Assembly (NCBI GenBank): GCA_009599575.1
Contig: VWND01000002.1
Span: 868,001 to 932,000, forward strand
DNA from: Blumeriella jaapii
Taxonomy: Eukaryota; Ascomycota; Leotiomycetes; Helotiales; Drepanopezizaceae
Length of the DNA: 64,000 bases
Direction of reading: 5' to 3'
The position numbers were made by a program, and so were the translations under genes. Under the pieces are notes generated by a model that had not been told where the DNA came from, did not search any database, and saw only the letters and a list, made by a program, of their open reading frames with translations. This document shows, piece after piece, positions 10,790 to 21,918 of the stretch (position 1 is the stretch's first letter; the number at the start of each line of letters is the position of its first letter).

Positions 10790-13700
10790 TTAATTAAACA
10801 CCTTCCTGACACTCGAGAAGAGAGAGCTGATGGCCCCTTTGGACTTCTCCTTCTCACGCTCCATCTCCCTCTCCTTCTCACGTCTGTGTCGGTGTCGGTG
10901 CACTCTCTCCTTGCTTCTCGTTGCCTCGCCATCTCGAACATCCTCGACACCCTGCTCCTCTATCCTCACCTTTCTCGGCTTTCTATGTCTTTCAGAACCG
11001 CTGCCCTGAGAAGACTTCCCCTCGCTTGGCTCCAGGATCTTCTCTGCAGCTGCAGCTTCTTCCTCTCTTCTCCGTCTGCGCTCCCGACGTCGCGCTCTCC
11101 TTTCCTCATCCTCTTTTTCCTGCAGTCTCTGTACCTCCAAATCCCGCTGTCTTAGCGCCTCTTCCGCGGCCTCAGCCCTAGCAAGCAGAATGGCTTTTTC
11201 CGACTCCTTCCGCACTCGCCGAGCTTCCTTCTCTTCTTCAATTTTACGCTTCTCCCTACTAGCTTCGCTCTCCTCTTTTCCCCTGCGATGGGAGCGGGAG
11301 TGGTGGCTCGTGCTATCTCGTCCCGATGGCTTCGATCTCTCATGATCCAGTGAGAAACGAGGACGATCGATGATGGGCGCCTGGAGTTTTTCCTCTTTGT
11401 AATGCGGCTTCTCAGACGCAAAGAATGTTGGCTTGACAACGCTGATCCCTTTCAGGTCTATCAATTTGCGGCTTTCGCTGTCGGCTGCGCTGCTACCTTT
11501 ACTGCTGCTGTACCTTCTCGACGTGGAAATGCGTCTTGGGACTGCTGGAATAGATTTATCTGCTGCGGAGCTACTGGGTGCAGTGGTTTCAGAGGGAACC
11601 GACTTCGTTAATTCAGCCTCAGCTTCTCTAGCTTTGGCGCGCTTTTCTTCTTTCCGCTTCTCGTGGGCAGCCTGCTCTTCGGGAGTCCGCTCGCTGCGGT
11701 GCTTATGCGAGCTCATACTTCCAGCACTTACCCCACTATCACGGCGGCTTGGCTTGGCTGATCTGGAGGACGTCTTGGGCGATGACTCACTTTCTCGGCG
11801 CCTATGGCGAGTGCGTTCTTCGCGAGGAGCATCTTACTGGTACTGCTGTGATGTCCCGAGCGCGAGTGTCGTGAAGACCGGTGTTTGCGCTTCTCTTTAT
11901 CCAGTGTAGCGGCATCGCCAGGACTTGGTTCTTCGGCAACTTCTGGAAGCTGTTCAGGCTCCTTCACGATCATGTTTTCTGTCCCAGGCTTGTCGTCAGA
12001 GAGAACTTTGGCTGCGACCGCTCCAGCGGCAATGGCGGCAGCTGCCCCAGCAGCAACTGGAAGTGCGTCTTTCACGACATCACTCGGTTCCTCAGCGATT
12101 TCATTTGCAGGGGCAGATTCATCCACCGAAGGCTTTGAGTCTTTTGACTCTTCGACAGTAGGCTCTGGTTCAGGCTGGGAGTCCTTGGTTTCTGCAATAA
12201 TTCCTAAGGGAGCTTCATTTTCGTGTTCGGCCTACAAAATAATTTAGTAAATCAAGCAAACAGTGATTGGTTTCAATTGAATTTTACCTCCTTGGGCTCC
12301 TCAACGACTTCAGCAGGGCTCTTAGTCTCTGGTTCCGTCTAAAGAAATTTAGTCAGTGAAGATTTTTAGAGGTTGAGTTGCGAATCGTACATCCTTGACC
12401 TCTTCGGCAGCGGCAAGAGGACTCACAGCCTCTGGGTTGGCCTTACAGACGATTAGCTACGGCTCGATGGAGTAAATCAGGATCGATAAAGCTTACGTCT
12501 TTGATTTCATCGACAGCTGATGAGGTTTCGTCCGCTGGAGGAGCCGCTTCTTTTTTAGCTTCTTCGACAGCTGGTGGAGCTTCGTCCGCTGCAGGAGCCG
12601 CTTCTTTTTCAGCTTCTTCGACAGCTGGTGGAGCTTCGTCCGCTGGAGGAGCCGCTTCTTCTTTGGCTTCTTCGACAGCTGGTGGAGCTTCGTCCGCTGC
12701 AGGAGCCGCGTCTTCTTTGGCTTCCTCGACATCTGATGAGGTCCCGTCCGCGGCAGGAGCCGTTTCTTCTTTAGCTTCTTCGACAGCTTCTTCGACAGCT
12801 TCCTCGACAGCTTCCTCGACAGCTTCTTCGACAGCTAATGAGGAATCGTCCGCTACAGGAGCCGCTTCTTCTTTGACTTCCTCGATAGCTGATGGATTTT
12901 CATCCGCTGCAGGAGCCACGTCTTCTTTGGCTTCCTCGACAGCTGATGAGGTCCCGTCCGCGGCAGGAGCCGCTTCTTCTTTAGCTTCTTCTTTAGCTTC
13001 TTCGACAGCTTCCTCGACAGCTTCCTCGACAGCTTCCTCGACAGCTTCCTCGACAGCTTCCTCGACAGCTTCTTCGACAGCTTCTTCGACAGCTAATGAG
13101 GAATCGTCCGCTACAGGAGCCGCGTCTTCTTTGGCTTCCTCGATAGCTGGTGGAGCTTCATCCGCTGCAGGAGCCGCTTCTTCTTTAGCTTCTTCGACAG
13201 CTGATGGGGTTTCGTCCGCTGCGGAAGCCTCTTCCTCTTTGACTTCCTCGCTTGGTGGGGAAACATCGTCGGAAGCTGGACTTTCTTCGCTAACCACATC
13301 AACCGGGGCAATTTCAGCCTCGGGACTCCGAGAATCCTCGGCTTCCGCGGTAACTTCGACCGTGGCAGGCTCACTATCGGCTGCTGGTACTCGCTCAGGA
13401 GCAGCCGCGGCTTCCTCGCTCGCGCCGGCTTCCACAGGGGCATCGCCCGATGCGGATGATTCGGGCTCTTCCGATGGACTCTCAGCTGGTACTGGCTCGC
13501 TTGTAGCTTCAACTGCATCATCTAAACTTGGACTGGTCTCGGTTTCTGGGGTGGCAGCCGCATCGCCGGCATCATCGGTGGACTCTACCTTAACCTCATC
13601 ATCAGCAGAGCTACCCTTCGCCTCGGTTGATTCCAGACCAGCTGCGCTATCGGAGGCCGGATCCGAGGCTTCCTGGACAGGTTCGGGTGCCTCGCTGACA

Positions 13701-16700
13701 ACTGGGTCATCACTGGTCTCGGCTTCGGCGACAGGGGTTTCCTCAACCACTTCGCTGGGAGCGACCGTTTCAGCACCGCCTGATGCTGGTTCTGGGCTAG
13801 TATCAACTACAGTCGAGTCCTCGGCTGGACTTGAATCTACTTCGGCCTATGGTCTGTCAAAACCCGTACATCTAGCGAAATTGAATTCCGGAGGGTAAAT
13901 TTTTCACTTACAACAACATCTGGCTCAGCGTCCGGTGCCTCCGTAATGGGTGATGGCTCATCGTCTTTCTTCTCATCCTCTGGAGGGCTAGCTCGCTCCA
14001 CAACCGATTCTTCTGGTTTGGTCTCGTCGGCCTGGGCAATGTTAGCGTTGATTCTTAGGAACACAACACCGTCGGATTCGTACTGGAGTTTCTGTTTCAT
14101 CGGCACTCGACTGCTGATTCTTCTCAGAGGCAGCGGCTTCGACCTCCTCTCTGCCGTCTTTTGAAACAGGCCCCGTGTCGGTGGATTCGGCAGTTGTCTC
14201 ATCAACCTTGATCATTTTAGGCTTAATTTTTCTCACAAATAGATAGGATGGGTAACAAAGGAGAAAGGGTACAGTAGTTAGACTACATGTGAAAGTGCAC
14301 AGCGTTGGGTACGATATGTATGGTAGTGCTGTAAAGTACAATTGACCTGGGAAATCATCACTTACCACCTCAACCGGAGCGGGCTCTGCTTTCTCCTCGA
14401 CGATCTGGGCCTCTTCTTCCTCTTGGGGCTGTTCAAAGGGCGCTAGTTGCTCCTCCTCGGGCTTGGTTTCATTGATCTGAAAAATGTCAATCATTCGCAT
14501 CATGTGAGGACTACGTTGTTTATCGCACCATTTGAGCAGGAGCAGACGTTTCTTCCTTGTCGGCGACCTGGGCCTCTTCTTCCTCTTTAGGGTCTTCTGA
14601 AGAACCTGACTGGTCTTCAATTGGTACAGACTTCTCAACCTAATTTGGTCAGCCATGTCCCTCTACAAATTGCTTTCGAATCCCACCTCGTCAACAGTGG
14701 AGGACTTTTCCTCTTCCTCGACAACTGGAATTTCAGCCTCCTCTTCCTTCGTACCTTCAGAGGCTGCTGGTTGTTCATCTTTGGAGTTGTCAACCTAAAC
14801 AAGTTAATTTTTTCCATCACCTCTCCTTCAGACTATATGCTTACCTCTTCTGCAGGTACTGCAGCGGCTTCATTCTCGACAACAGGGGCAACTTCCTCTG
14901 ACTTATCCTCAGCTACGACGGGCTGTTCCTCTCCGGGCTTCGAGTCCTTGGCCTAATGGAATTAGTCAAACTTCCCCTGTTGTAAAGGGTGTAATGTAAG
15001 CTTACAGGCTCCGCAGGCGAGGTTTCACTCTCGGTCATGGTCGTTTCCTCTGCTTCAGAAGCGGGCGCTGTTCCCTCACTGACATCATGTGCCGCTTCTG
15101 GTTCACTGGCTGGCTCAAGGGCTGTTTTATCTCCACCTTCTTCCTCGCCCTCGCCCTTATCCTCGATTTCGGGGGCAGATACAGCTTCCTCCACGGATGC
15201 GTCCTCGGTAGAAGGAGGTGGGACAACTTCATCGACAGCTTCTGGAGATTCTTCCTCAGTGCTCTCTTGTACTGGTTCGGAATCCTGTGATTCTTCCAAA
15301 TTTGCAGGTGTTGGAGTGTCGCGTTCTGTTGAAGTGGCTTCTAACTCGGCGAGTGCGGAATCTTCCTTCTCCATTTCTTCCTCGGTCTTGTAAGAATGTT
15401 AGCTTGCATGTATTTCGACATGGTAAAGATGTTGTAGATTCGGGGGCCAAGTGGGTCTCAAAGCAAAAGTTTGGCACTTTCCACATCTCGGTGTTTGTAT
15501 TGGGTGCCAAAGATTGGAATTAGTACTTACAGCTGGAACAGCTATCTCGTCGGCCTCGGGCTCAGCCCCAGTTTCAGTTGACTGTGGTGTCTCCTCGGTC
15601 TACCGAAGTCAATATTACGCTCCATACGAGATTTGGCTGCTTTGACCAATCTAAATACCAAATCGTAAGAAAGTTATGACGGAAGACATACCTTGGCAGC
15701 AGTCTCTTCTTCAATCGGTTTAGGATCGTCTTCTGCCTGCGATTAAGTCAGCTGCATTCATACGAACAAGCCAACCATGGTGGTGAAGGCTGACGTCAAG
15801 ACTATGAAATTTGACAAGTTCGATCCGACAGTGGACACTCACAACCTCAGCAGTGGCCTCAGGGGTTTCTTCAACCTGTGGCTTGTTAGGATCGAATACT
15901 TTCATATTGGTTGGATCGATGTATGTGCGAGGTGCAGGTGATTGCCGTAAATAGAATTGCACCCCGGGCGACCCCTCTGACTTGTAGTACAGCTGCAATG
16001 GAATCCTGCACTTACAGCTGTAGCAGTCTCCTCAACCGACTCAGTTTCAGGATTCTCAACAGCCTGCTCCTTCGTTACTCATCAAAGCTCCTTCGGCTGC
16101 GCTTCAATTCGTCTTGAACCGAGACGAGCGGAAAAATGACTTACTGGTTTTTCATCTGGAACGACCTCTACCACAGGATCAGAGGCGGGCTCAGCAGCTT
16201 GCTCGCTAGTGCCAGAATTTTCGGCAATCTGGAAGCCATCGGTCAGCTCAACACGCATTCAACCTGTCGATGAGCACGAAGCCTTGGACGACTTACTGGG
16301 GCTGCGGTTGCCTCTTCAGCAGCGAGCTCAGAAGCAGACTCAGCAACTGGATCCTCGCTAGCGGCCTCTGGTGTCGTAGGATCCTAAAATTACGTTAGCC
16401 GTTACGATCAATGGTCTATCCTCGAAAGCCGAAATCTTCATATCTTACTGGTTCTGGTTCTGACTTTTCCTTTCCAGCAACGGGCTCAGGAGCAGGCTCA
16501 GCGACTGGTTCAGTCACCGGCTCACTAGCAACTTCTGGAGTATCAACAGCCTATGATCTACGTTAGCTCGCCCAAGGCAATGCACCAGGTCAACGAGAGC
16601 ATAATGATGTGTAGCTTACTGGCTCTGGTTCTGAACTGGCTTCTTCAATGGCTTTTTCATCAGCTGACTCTTGGCTAGCTGGCTCGTTGACTGTGTCTGG

Positions 16701-19700
16701 AGTCTCGACCACCTTAAAGAATTTATTAGCTTCGTGGTCACTCAACCTTGTCTTAATGCTCGAGAAAAATACGGTGACTTACCTGCTCTGTCTCGGGATC
16801 TTTAGCAGTTGTCTCCTCTGGAGTATCACCGGCTGCGGTCTCTTCTTCTGTCTGTCTCTGGTCAGACAACTGCCCAAGTTTTGTCATCGAGCCACGAAAT
16901 GGCAAGGCTGGATACTTACGGCAGACGCTGGTTCTGGAGCTGGAGCTGCTGGCTCTTCCGGTGCAGGGGCGGAAGATTCTTCTTCCTTCTGAGAAAGTTG
17001 TCAGTAATCATGCAGCACGTATGTTTATGGACCGAATTCATGCTCCAGAGAAATTGGATATGACTTACAGCTGGTTCTGTACCCGAGGCTTCTGTATCTT
17101 CAACCACAGGAGTGGGAGCCTCCTCTTGTTTCGGCTCCTCTACTTTCGATTCCTCTGCTTTCGATTCCTCTGCTTTCGATTCCTCTGCTTTCGATTCCTC
17201 TGCTTTCGATTCCTCTGCTTTCGATTCCTCTGCTTTCGATTCCTCTGCTTTCGATTCCTCTGCTTTCTGCTCCATTTTAGCGTTGTCGCAAATAAAACTT
17301 CATATCCACATACCACTGGCTCAGGGTCCGAAGCAGGTGCTTCTTCGGCGACAACGGGAGTTTTTTCCTCGTTCTGCTTGAAGTCAACCTCGATTTTCAA
17401 ATTCAGAGAGCATGAGATTTTCTCTCTACTTACAGCCACCTCAGGTGCAGATTCTAGCGTAGAAGCCTCCTCCTGTGTGGCAGGAGTGGAGGGTTCTTCG
17501 GTCTGTATAATATCAGTGCTGTAGCCAAAATTTATTGAGCGCAAGATAAGCGACAAGAACGTTGTCACGACATCACCCAAAGTGTGTGTATCTCAGCATT
17601 GTTTATAAGCGAGAACTTACCACCGAGGTTTCTTCAGTAGGTGCGGGTGTCTCATCGACCTGTACGAATCAGCCGTCAAAGACTCCCCAAGAAAGATAAT
17701 TCATCCAGCACAAGAGACATTCAAAACAAGACATACGGCTGGCTCCGGACTCGCCTCTTTGGCAGTAGGTGCTGAAGCCTCTGGTTCCTAATGCAAGAGT
17801 TAGCAAGAGTGCGATACATGCATCAAACGCCAGTAGAGCTGTCATGTTCTAACAGCAAACCAAATTGATATTCAAAAAATTTCAGGCTACAATCTTGCTT
17901 TGCAGAGACGATACTGAATCTGGAGGACTTACAGCTGGTGCGAGAGTGGTTTCTTCCACTGGAGCCGGCGTGTCTTCCGCCTGCAAGAAATATGTGGTTA
18001 GCTCGTGCTGGGATAGTTGAATATGCTGAATAGTCATATATTGGGGATAAGTTACTCCGACTTCTGAGACAGCTTCTGCGGCTGCTGGTGCCTCTTCTAC
18101 CTATTCGAGAGTAAGCATAAATTCCATCATTTGCAAGCATATCCATGCTCTGATTGAATCTGACATCGTCAAGATGTGAGGAACTTACTACTGGCACGGG
18201 CTCGGAACTATTGTCCTCGGCCACTGAAGTATCTTCTGTCTATTTATTATCAGTCAGAAATTGTTATACTCATAGTAAGTCTGATGCTCTGCATGCATCA
18301 CACCAAAGGACAGGACTTGCTCGGCACTGCAAAATTGGCACAATCTGAACGGAGCAGAAGATGGGAGGCATACCGTCGGCTCCGCAACTTTTTCCTCCAC
18401 AGCTGTAGCGGGTGCATCTTCGACCTAGTCATACATGATCAGCCAAAGTCACGTGGTAAATCATTTATTTATAGTGTGATTTGTCCTTAAATAAAGACAA
18501 GATGATAGATGGATTCATCTGAAAACTTTCACCTCGTCGAATTGAAATAATTCGGCACGCATATAAATACATACCGCTGACTCGAGGCTTTTCTCCTCCA
18601 CGGCTGGAGTTGGGCTTTCTGGTTCTGCTGCCTGGAAGAAATTAATTATGTGGATCCGTAGAAATATTGTGTACTCACTAAAGGCTCAGGACTCGTTTCC
18701 TCGAGAGCAGCTGGACTTTCTTCCTTTACGGAGTTAGGTGTAGTTGATTTGCGGAGCCTCAAGACTTACTACAGGAGCTGACACCTCCTCGCTAGAGGAC
18801 GGCTCGTCCGATTTTGGTGCTAATTCAGCTTCGGGCACTGCTTCGCTTTCCACGGGAGCCTCTTCTTTTGACTCGACAACAGGCTCTGATGCAGACTCTG
18901 GTGTTTTATCCGATTCTGGGGATCCCTCTGCAGATGATTCGTTCTCAGGTGGGGGCTCGACAGCTACTTCCGGGTCCGGTACTGGGTCTGAAGATAGTTG
19001 ACTGTTGGCGGGAGGACCAGACTCGCTCTCTCCGGGGTTATCAGATGGCGATGAGTCGTCCGTTGGTGGCGGTGTAGGTTCTCCGGCAGGAGAATCTGCC
19101 ACCACAGGCACAACTAATACGCCCTTCCCTCCTTTACTCTTGCCCTTTCCTGCCTTCTGATTCTTCTTATCCTTCTTGTTCTTACCACCCTTCTCCTGCT
19201 TCTCGAAAACTTCCTCCTCGGCCTCCTTTTCTGCCACAGGCTCAGGATCCCAATGGGTGTTTTGCTTCTTTGCTTTCTTTCCCTTCTTACCAGACTTGGA
19301 AGCTTTTTCCTCCAACTTCTCAACTTCATTGGTCTCCTCTTGCTTCTCGGGTGCTCCCTCATCGACTTCCTTTCGTACCACAGGCTCAGGATCCAAGATC
19401 GGGTCTTGCTTCTTTCCCTTCTTTCCCTTTTTGCCAGACTTGGAAGCTTTTTCCTCGACCTTCCCGGCTTGAATTGTCTCCTCCAGTTCTTTTTCTGCTT
19501 GTTTTGCTTTCTTTTCTTGCTTCTTGTCCTTCTTTGCGTCCTTCTTCGACTGTTTGCTGTTCTTCCCTTTCACTTTAAACTCGGCAGCCGGTGGAGCGAC
19601 GTCGTCAATAGACTCAACATCACCATCTAAATTCTGTTCTTGACATTCGTCATGGGTTGGAGGATCAGGCGCAGTTGGCGGCACACTAGAGGAATCTTCG

Positions 19701-20254
19701 AGTGCTTCCGAAGGGATGCTGGCTTGCTCCTCAATGGAAGGTCCAGCGCCACCATTATCTTCCTTCAATCCCCCACAATCCATTGTATCCTGTGCCTCGT
19801 GGTCGAGATGTGAGGCAAAGCTATCGTCGTAATGGTCGCCCTCTCTCACCGAACCATTATCTACGTCGGCTGGAAAAGTAGATCAGTATTTTCCCAAGCT
19901 CACATGTTAAGATAACCGAGCCAGTTCAAAGATAATTATCCTTGATGAAAGAAAAGTCCGAAAAATAACTTTACGAAAGCCCTAATACAGGGATCACCCG
20001 AGTCACTACAAGGCAACACAACCCAACATTTACTTACCGTCTAATTGATCCTCGAATACACTCCCTTCCTCGTCCGAGCCCGAAAATGTCGTCGGGTGGC
20101 CGTACCTCATATGTTGCGGCGGGTCAAATCTCGAGGTCTGTAACTCGAATCTCTGGGTTTGGACTTCGTATTGATCCGTCTGGGTAGAAAATGGATCATA
20201 AGTAAACTGGCTCCGGTAGGGACAAAAAGAAATGGGTTCTGGATCGTCCTCCAT
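10790..20254 (-). CDS. giant acidic repeat protein with a 31-exon symmetric micro-exon array
   Basis: I read one gene of 34 exons encoding about 2,228 residues; function unknown. Exon 1 is 20254-20038, exon 2 is 19869-18770, exons 3-33 form the array described separately, and exon 34 is 12231-10790. The N-terminus is Asp/Gln/Phe-rich. Exon 2 is acidic, then Lys-rich with two copies of a KASKSGKKGKK module. The centre is a Glu/Ala/Pro/Ser/Val-rich region. The tail has an Ala-rich hydrophobic stretch (PVAAGAAAAIAAGAVAAK), Arg/Ser-rich segments, a long charged coiled coil, and ends SSLFSSVRKVFN. In exon 34 the frame breaks once near 11832; one added base restores it. Very large repeat-rich fungal proteins include the Woronin-body tether leashin (involucrin-repeat type), but I see no motif that proves homology. 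Confidence 0.75.
12497..13220 (-). repeat. nested coding repeats in exon 31
   Basis: The 3' half of the 1,350-nt exon 31 is built from a unit of about 60 nt (20 residues) of the form EEAKEEAAPAADEAPPAV. It is interrupted by two blocks of a 12-nt unit encoding EEAV, at about 12775-12835 and 12990-13095. Copies differ by a few substitutions, for example DAPPA versus DGTSS, so both unit duplication and drift are visible. The composition is near-zero hydrophobic and strongly acidic, predicting a disordered extended chain. Its low-complexity codon pattern also creates a long spurious antisense open frame. Confidence 0.85.
17147..17266 (-). repeat. 15-bp coding minisatellite (KAEES x8)
   Basis: Exon 13 of the giant gene starts with eight almost identical 15-nt units encoding KAEES, followed by diverged KVEEP and KQEEA units. 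Near-identity at the nucleotide level indicates recent slippage or unequal exchange. Copy number is likely to vary between strains. Confidence 0.9.
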
Positions 20255-21918
20255 GCTGGAGATTGTTGATCACGTTCAGCGATCGTTGCGGAGCTTCAAT
20301 CAGAGCATATGGGGGGTATGCTTCTTATTCCCTTCTCCCGCGTCAACAGCTTCTCGGCAATATGCGGGTACCTAGTCGCAGGGATTTTGCCGACAAGTTT
20401 CGTCCTCTACACCGTGCCCAACGCAACGTGATAAGGCTGTGGTACTGGTGGAACTGGGTTTTTGGGCTGATGGGAAAGCATGAATCGAGAAGTGATCATA
20501 GAGTACAAGATTGACAGAGAAAAGAGCAATGATTTGCTTATCACGTAGACTGGAAAGCCAAGGATAGCGAAAGGCTTCCATCGGCAAGAAGTGAGGATGA
20601 AGCGAATACAGGACTCGAGATAGCTTACCCCACGTCCACGACAGGAGCACTCGATGAGCCAAATGATCAAAGTCGTGCTCGCAGTCGATTGGAGCAGAGA
20701 AGGGACTGGCGCCACGTCGCAGGTTGAGTGTTCTTTTCTGTGATCACCACCGCGACATCACGATACATCGGATGCGGCCCAACGCTGCATACCGGCGGAA
20801 CTGGGGCTAACTTCGTAACCGGGCCTGCGAGAAACTCGCTCGAATTGCGGGCCGGCACGCAAAGTCTCGAGGACGAGGTGTCTCTATGCATCGTGCTAGG
20901 AAGCCGTTGGGCGGACATATAAAGTATTGTCTGCTTCCTGTTGGTTCCGACGCACCGAGAGGGGCGTCCTGGTGGGCTTGTTTGCAAACGGTAAAGTGCA
21001 GGCAGGCTGCAGTGCAGCGTGCTACGTGTCCGCCTTTTATGCCTCGCCGGGGGATGCCAGGCTGTCGGTGGTGGCCAATCGGTTCACGCGCGAGCAGATC
21101 GCGGGATAGAGAGGAGAGCGTGGGTTGTGTGTGCATGATATCGACACTCGGGTGAAGATGCTCTCGGATGCTGAGGTTGTCGTGGAGCGACTGAACGTGT
21201 GATCGAGCCCAACTTCAAAGGCTTGGGCCCGGCTCGTGATCCGCGATCCCGTGATGAGAACGCATGAACGACATACTGTAGAAGACGAGGCATAGCAAGT
21301 AGAGAAGTGGTATGTAGGATTGGGTCTTGTCAGATGTGTCAATCAATGTCTTTGTGTAAATGTAAATATGACTCGGTAAGTATGCCGTGGCCTGTCACAA
21401 TCGGATCATGTGACTACCCGAGTTACAGTACTGTACTGTACTGGAAATGATTTCCATCCTAGGTCTCTTTGCCTTATCAACGTGCCTTATCTGCTGCTCG
21501 TGTCCGGTTCCTATAGACTAGACAGTGCCTTTGTCGGGCAGGGTAGAACGCGGCGGTGTCGAATAGTATATCTACTCGAGGCCCTGAGAGCCGATTCCCA
21601 AGAAATCGGCGGTGTACCGTACTGAAGCAAAGCAGTACAGCATACAGTACACCGCCTACGCGATACAGAGTTCCATTTCAAAGAGAGAGGGCAGACATTC
21701 TGGGACATTTGCATTTGTCGGCGAGAAAGAGTTTCCCGTATTTAAAAATGTACAAGCAGATCCTGAACGCCGGCTCAAAACGTGGATCAGCAGCAGTCTC
21801 AACAAGGCAAAGATGGAATCTCATCGCAGCCAGCCCAGAACCCCTCGGCAACATGCAGGTCCCGAACTTAGAATTAACACACGTTTCGTTGTAAATGGAA
21901 AGAACGCGGTAACCATGA
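20255..21918. other. intergenic region upstream of the giant gene
   Basis: About 1.7 kb holding the giant gene's promoter and the 3' flank of snf7. No gene recognised: open frames here are short and lack motifs. It contains short CAGTACTGTACTGTACT palindromic runs near 21426-21442 and further GTAC-rich runs near 21620-21650. Confidence 0.5.

Larger units (their letters stand above)
12288..18723 (-). repeat. array of 31 phase-0 symmetric exons (exons 3-33)
   Basis: Exons in order: 18723-18679, 18631-18575, 18424-18374, 18239-18189, 18100-18056, 17980-17933, 17787-17737, 17659-17621, 17502-17434, 17373-17314, 17266-17069, 16988-16920, 16851-16783, 16712-16620, 16550-16449, 16383-16297, 16228-16145, 16063-16016, 15875-15843, 15736-15692, 15599-15531, 15386-15006, 14952-14845, 14794-14687, 14639-14529, 14476-14366, 14206-14084, 14031-13912, 13846-12497, 12441-12391, 12338-12288. 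Every length is a multiple of three and every junction is phase 0. Introns are 46-159 nt with GTAAG/GTATG-like donors and pyrimidine-AG acceptors. Encoded peptides begin VEE, AED, TEE, VDE and similar, and often end EPA, EPV or EPP. Few donors (for example GTGCGA, GTGGGA) are weak. Confidence 0.8.

Noticed and set aside
12501..13898. 465-codon open frame antisense to exon 31 of the giant gene, Ser/Ala-rich
   Set aside because: It mirrors the EEA-type codon repeats of the real exon, has no independent motif, and disappears outside the repeat.
10790..20254. Assigning the giant gene to leashin
   Set aside because: Size and repeat style are compatible, but no diagnostic motif was identified, so only mentioned as a possibility.
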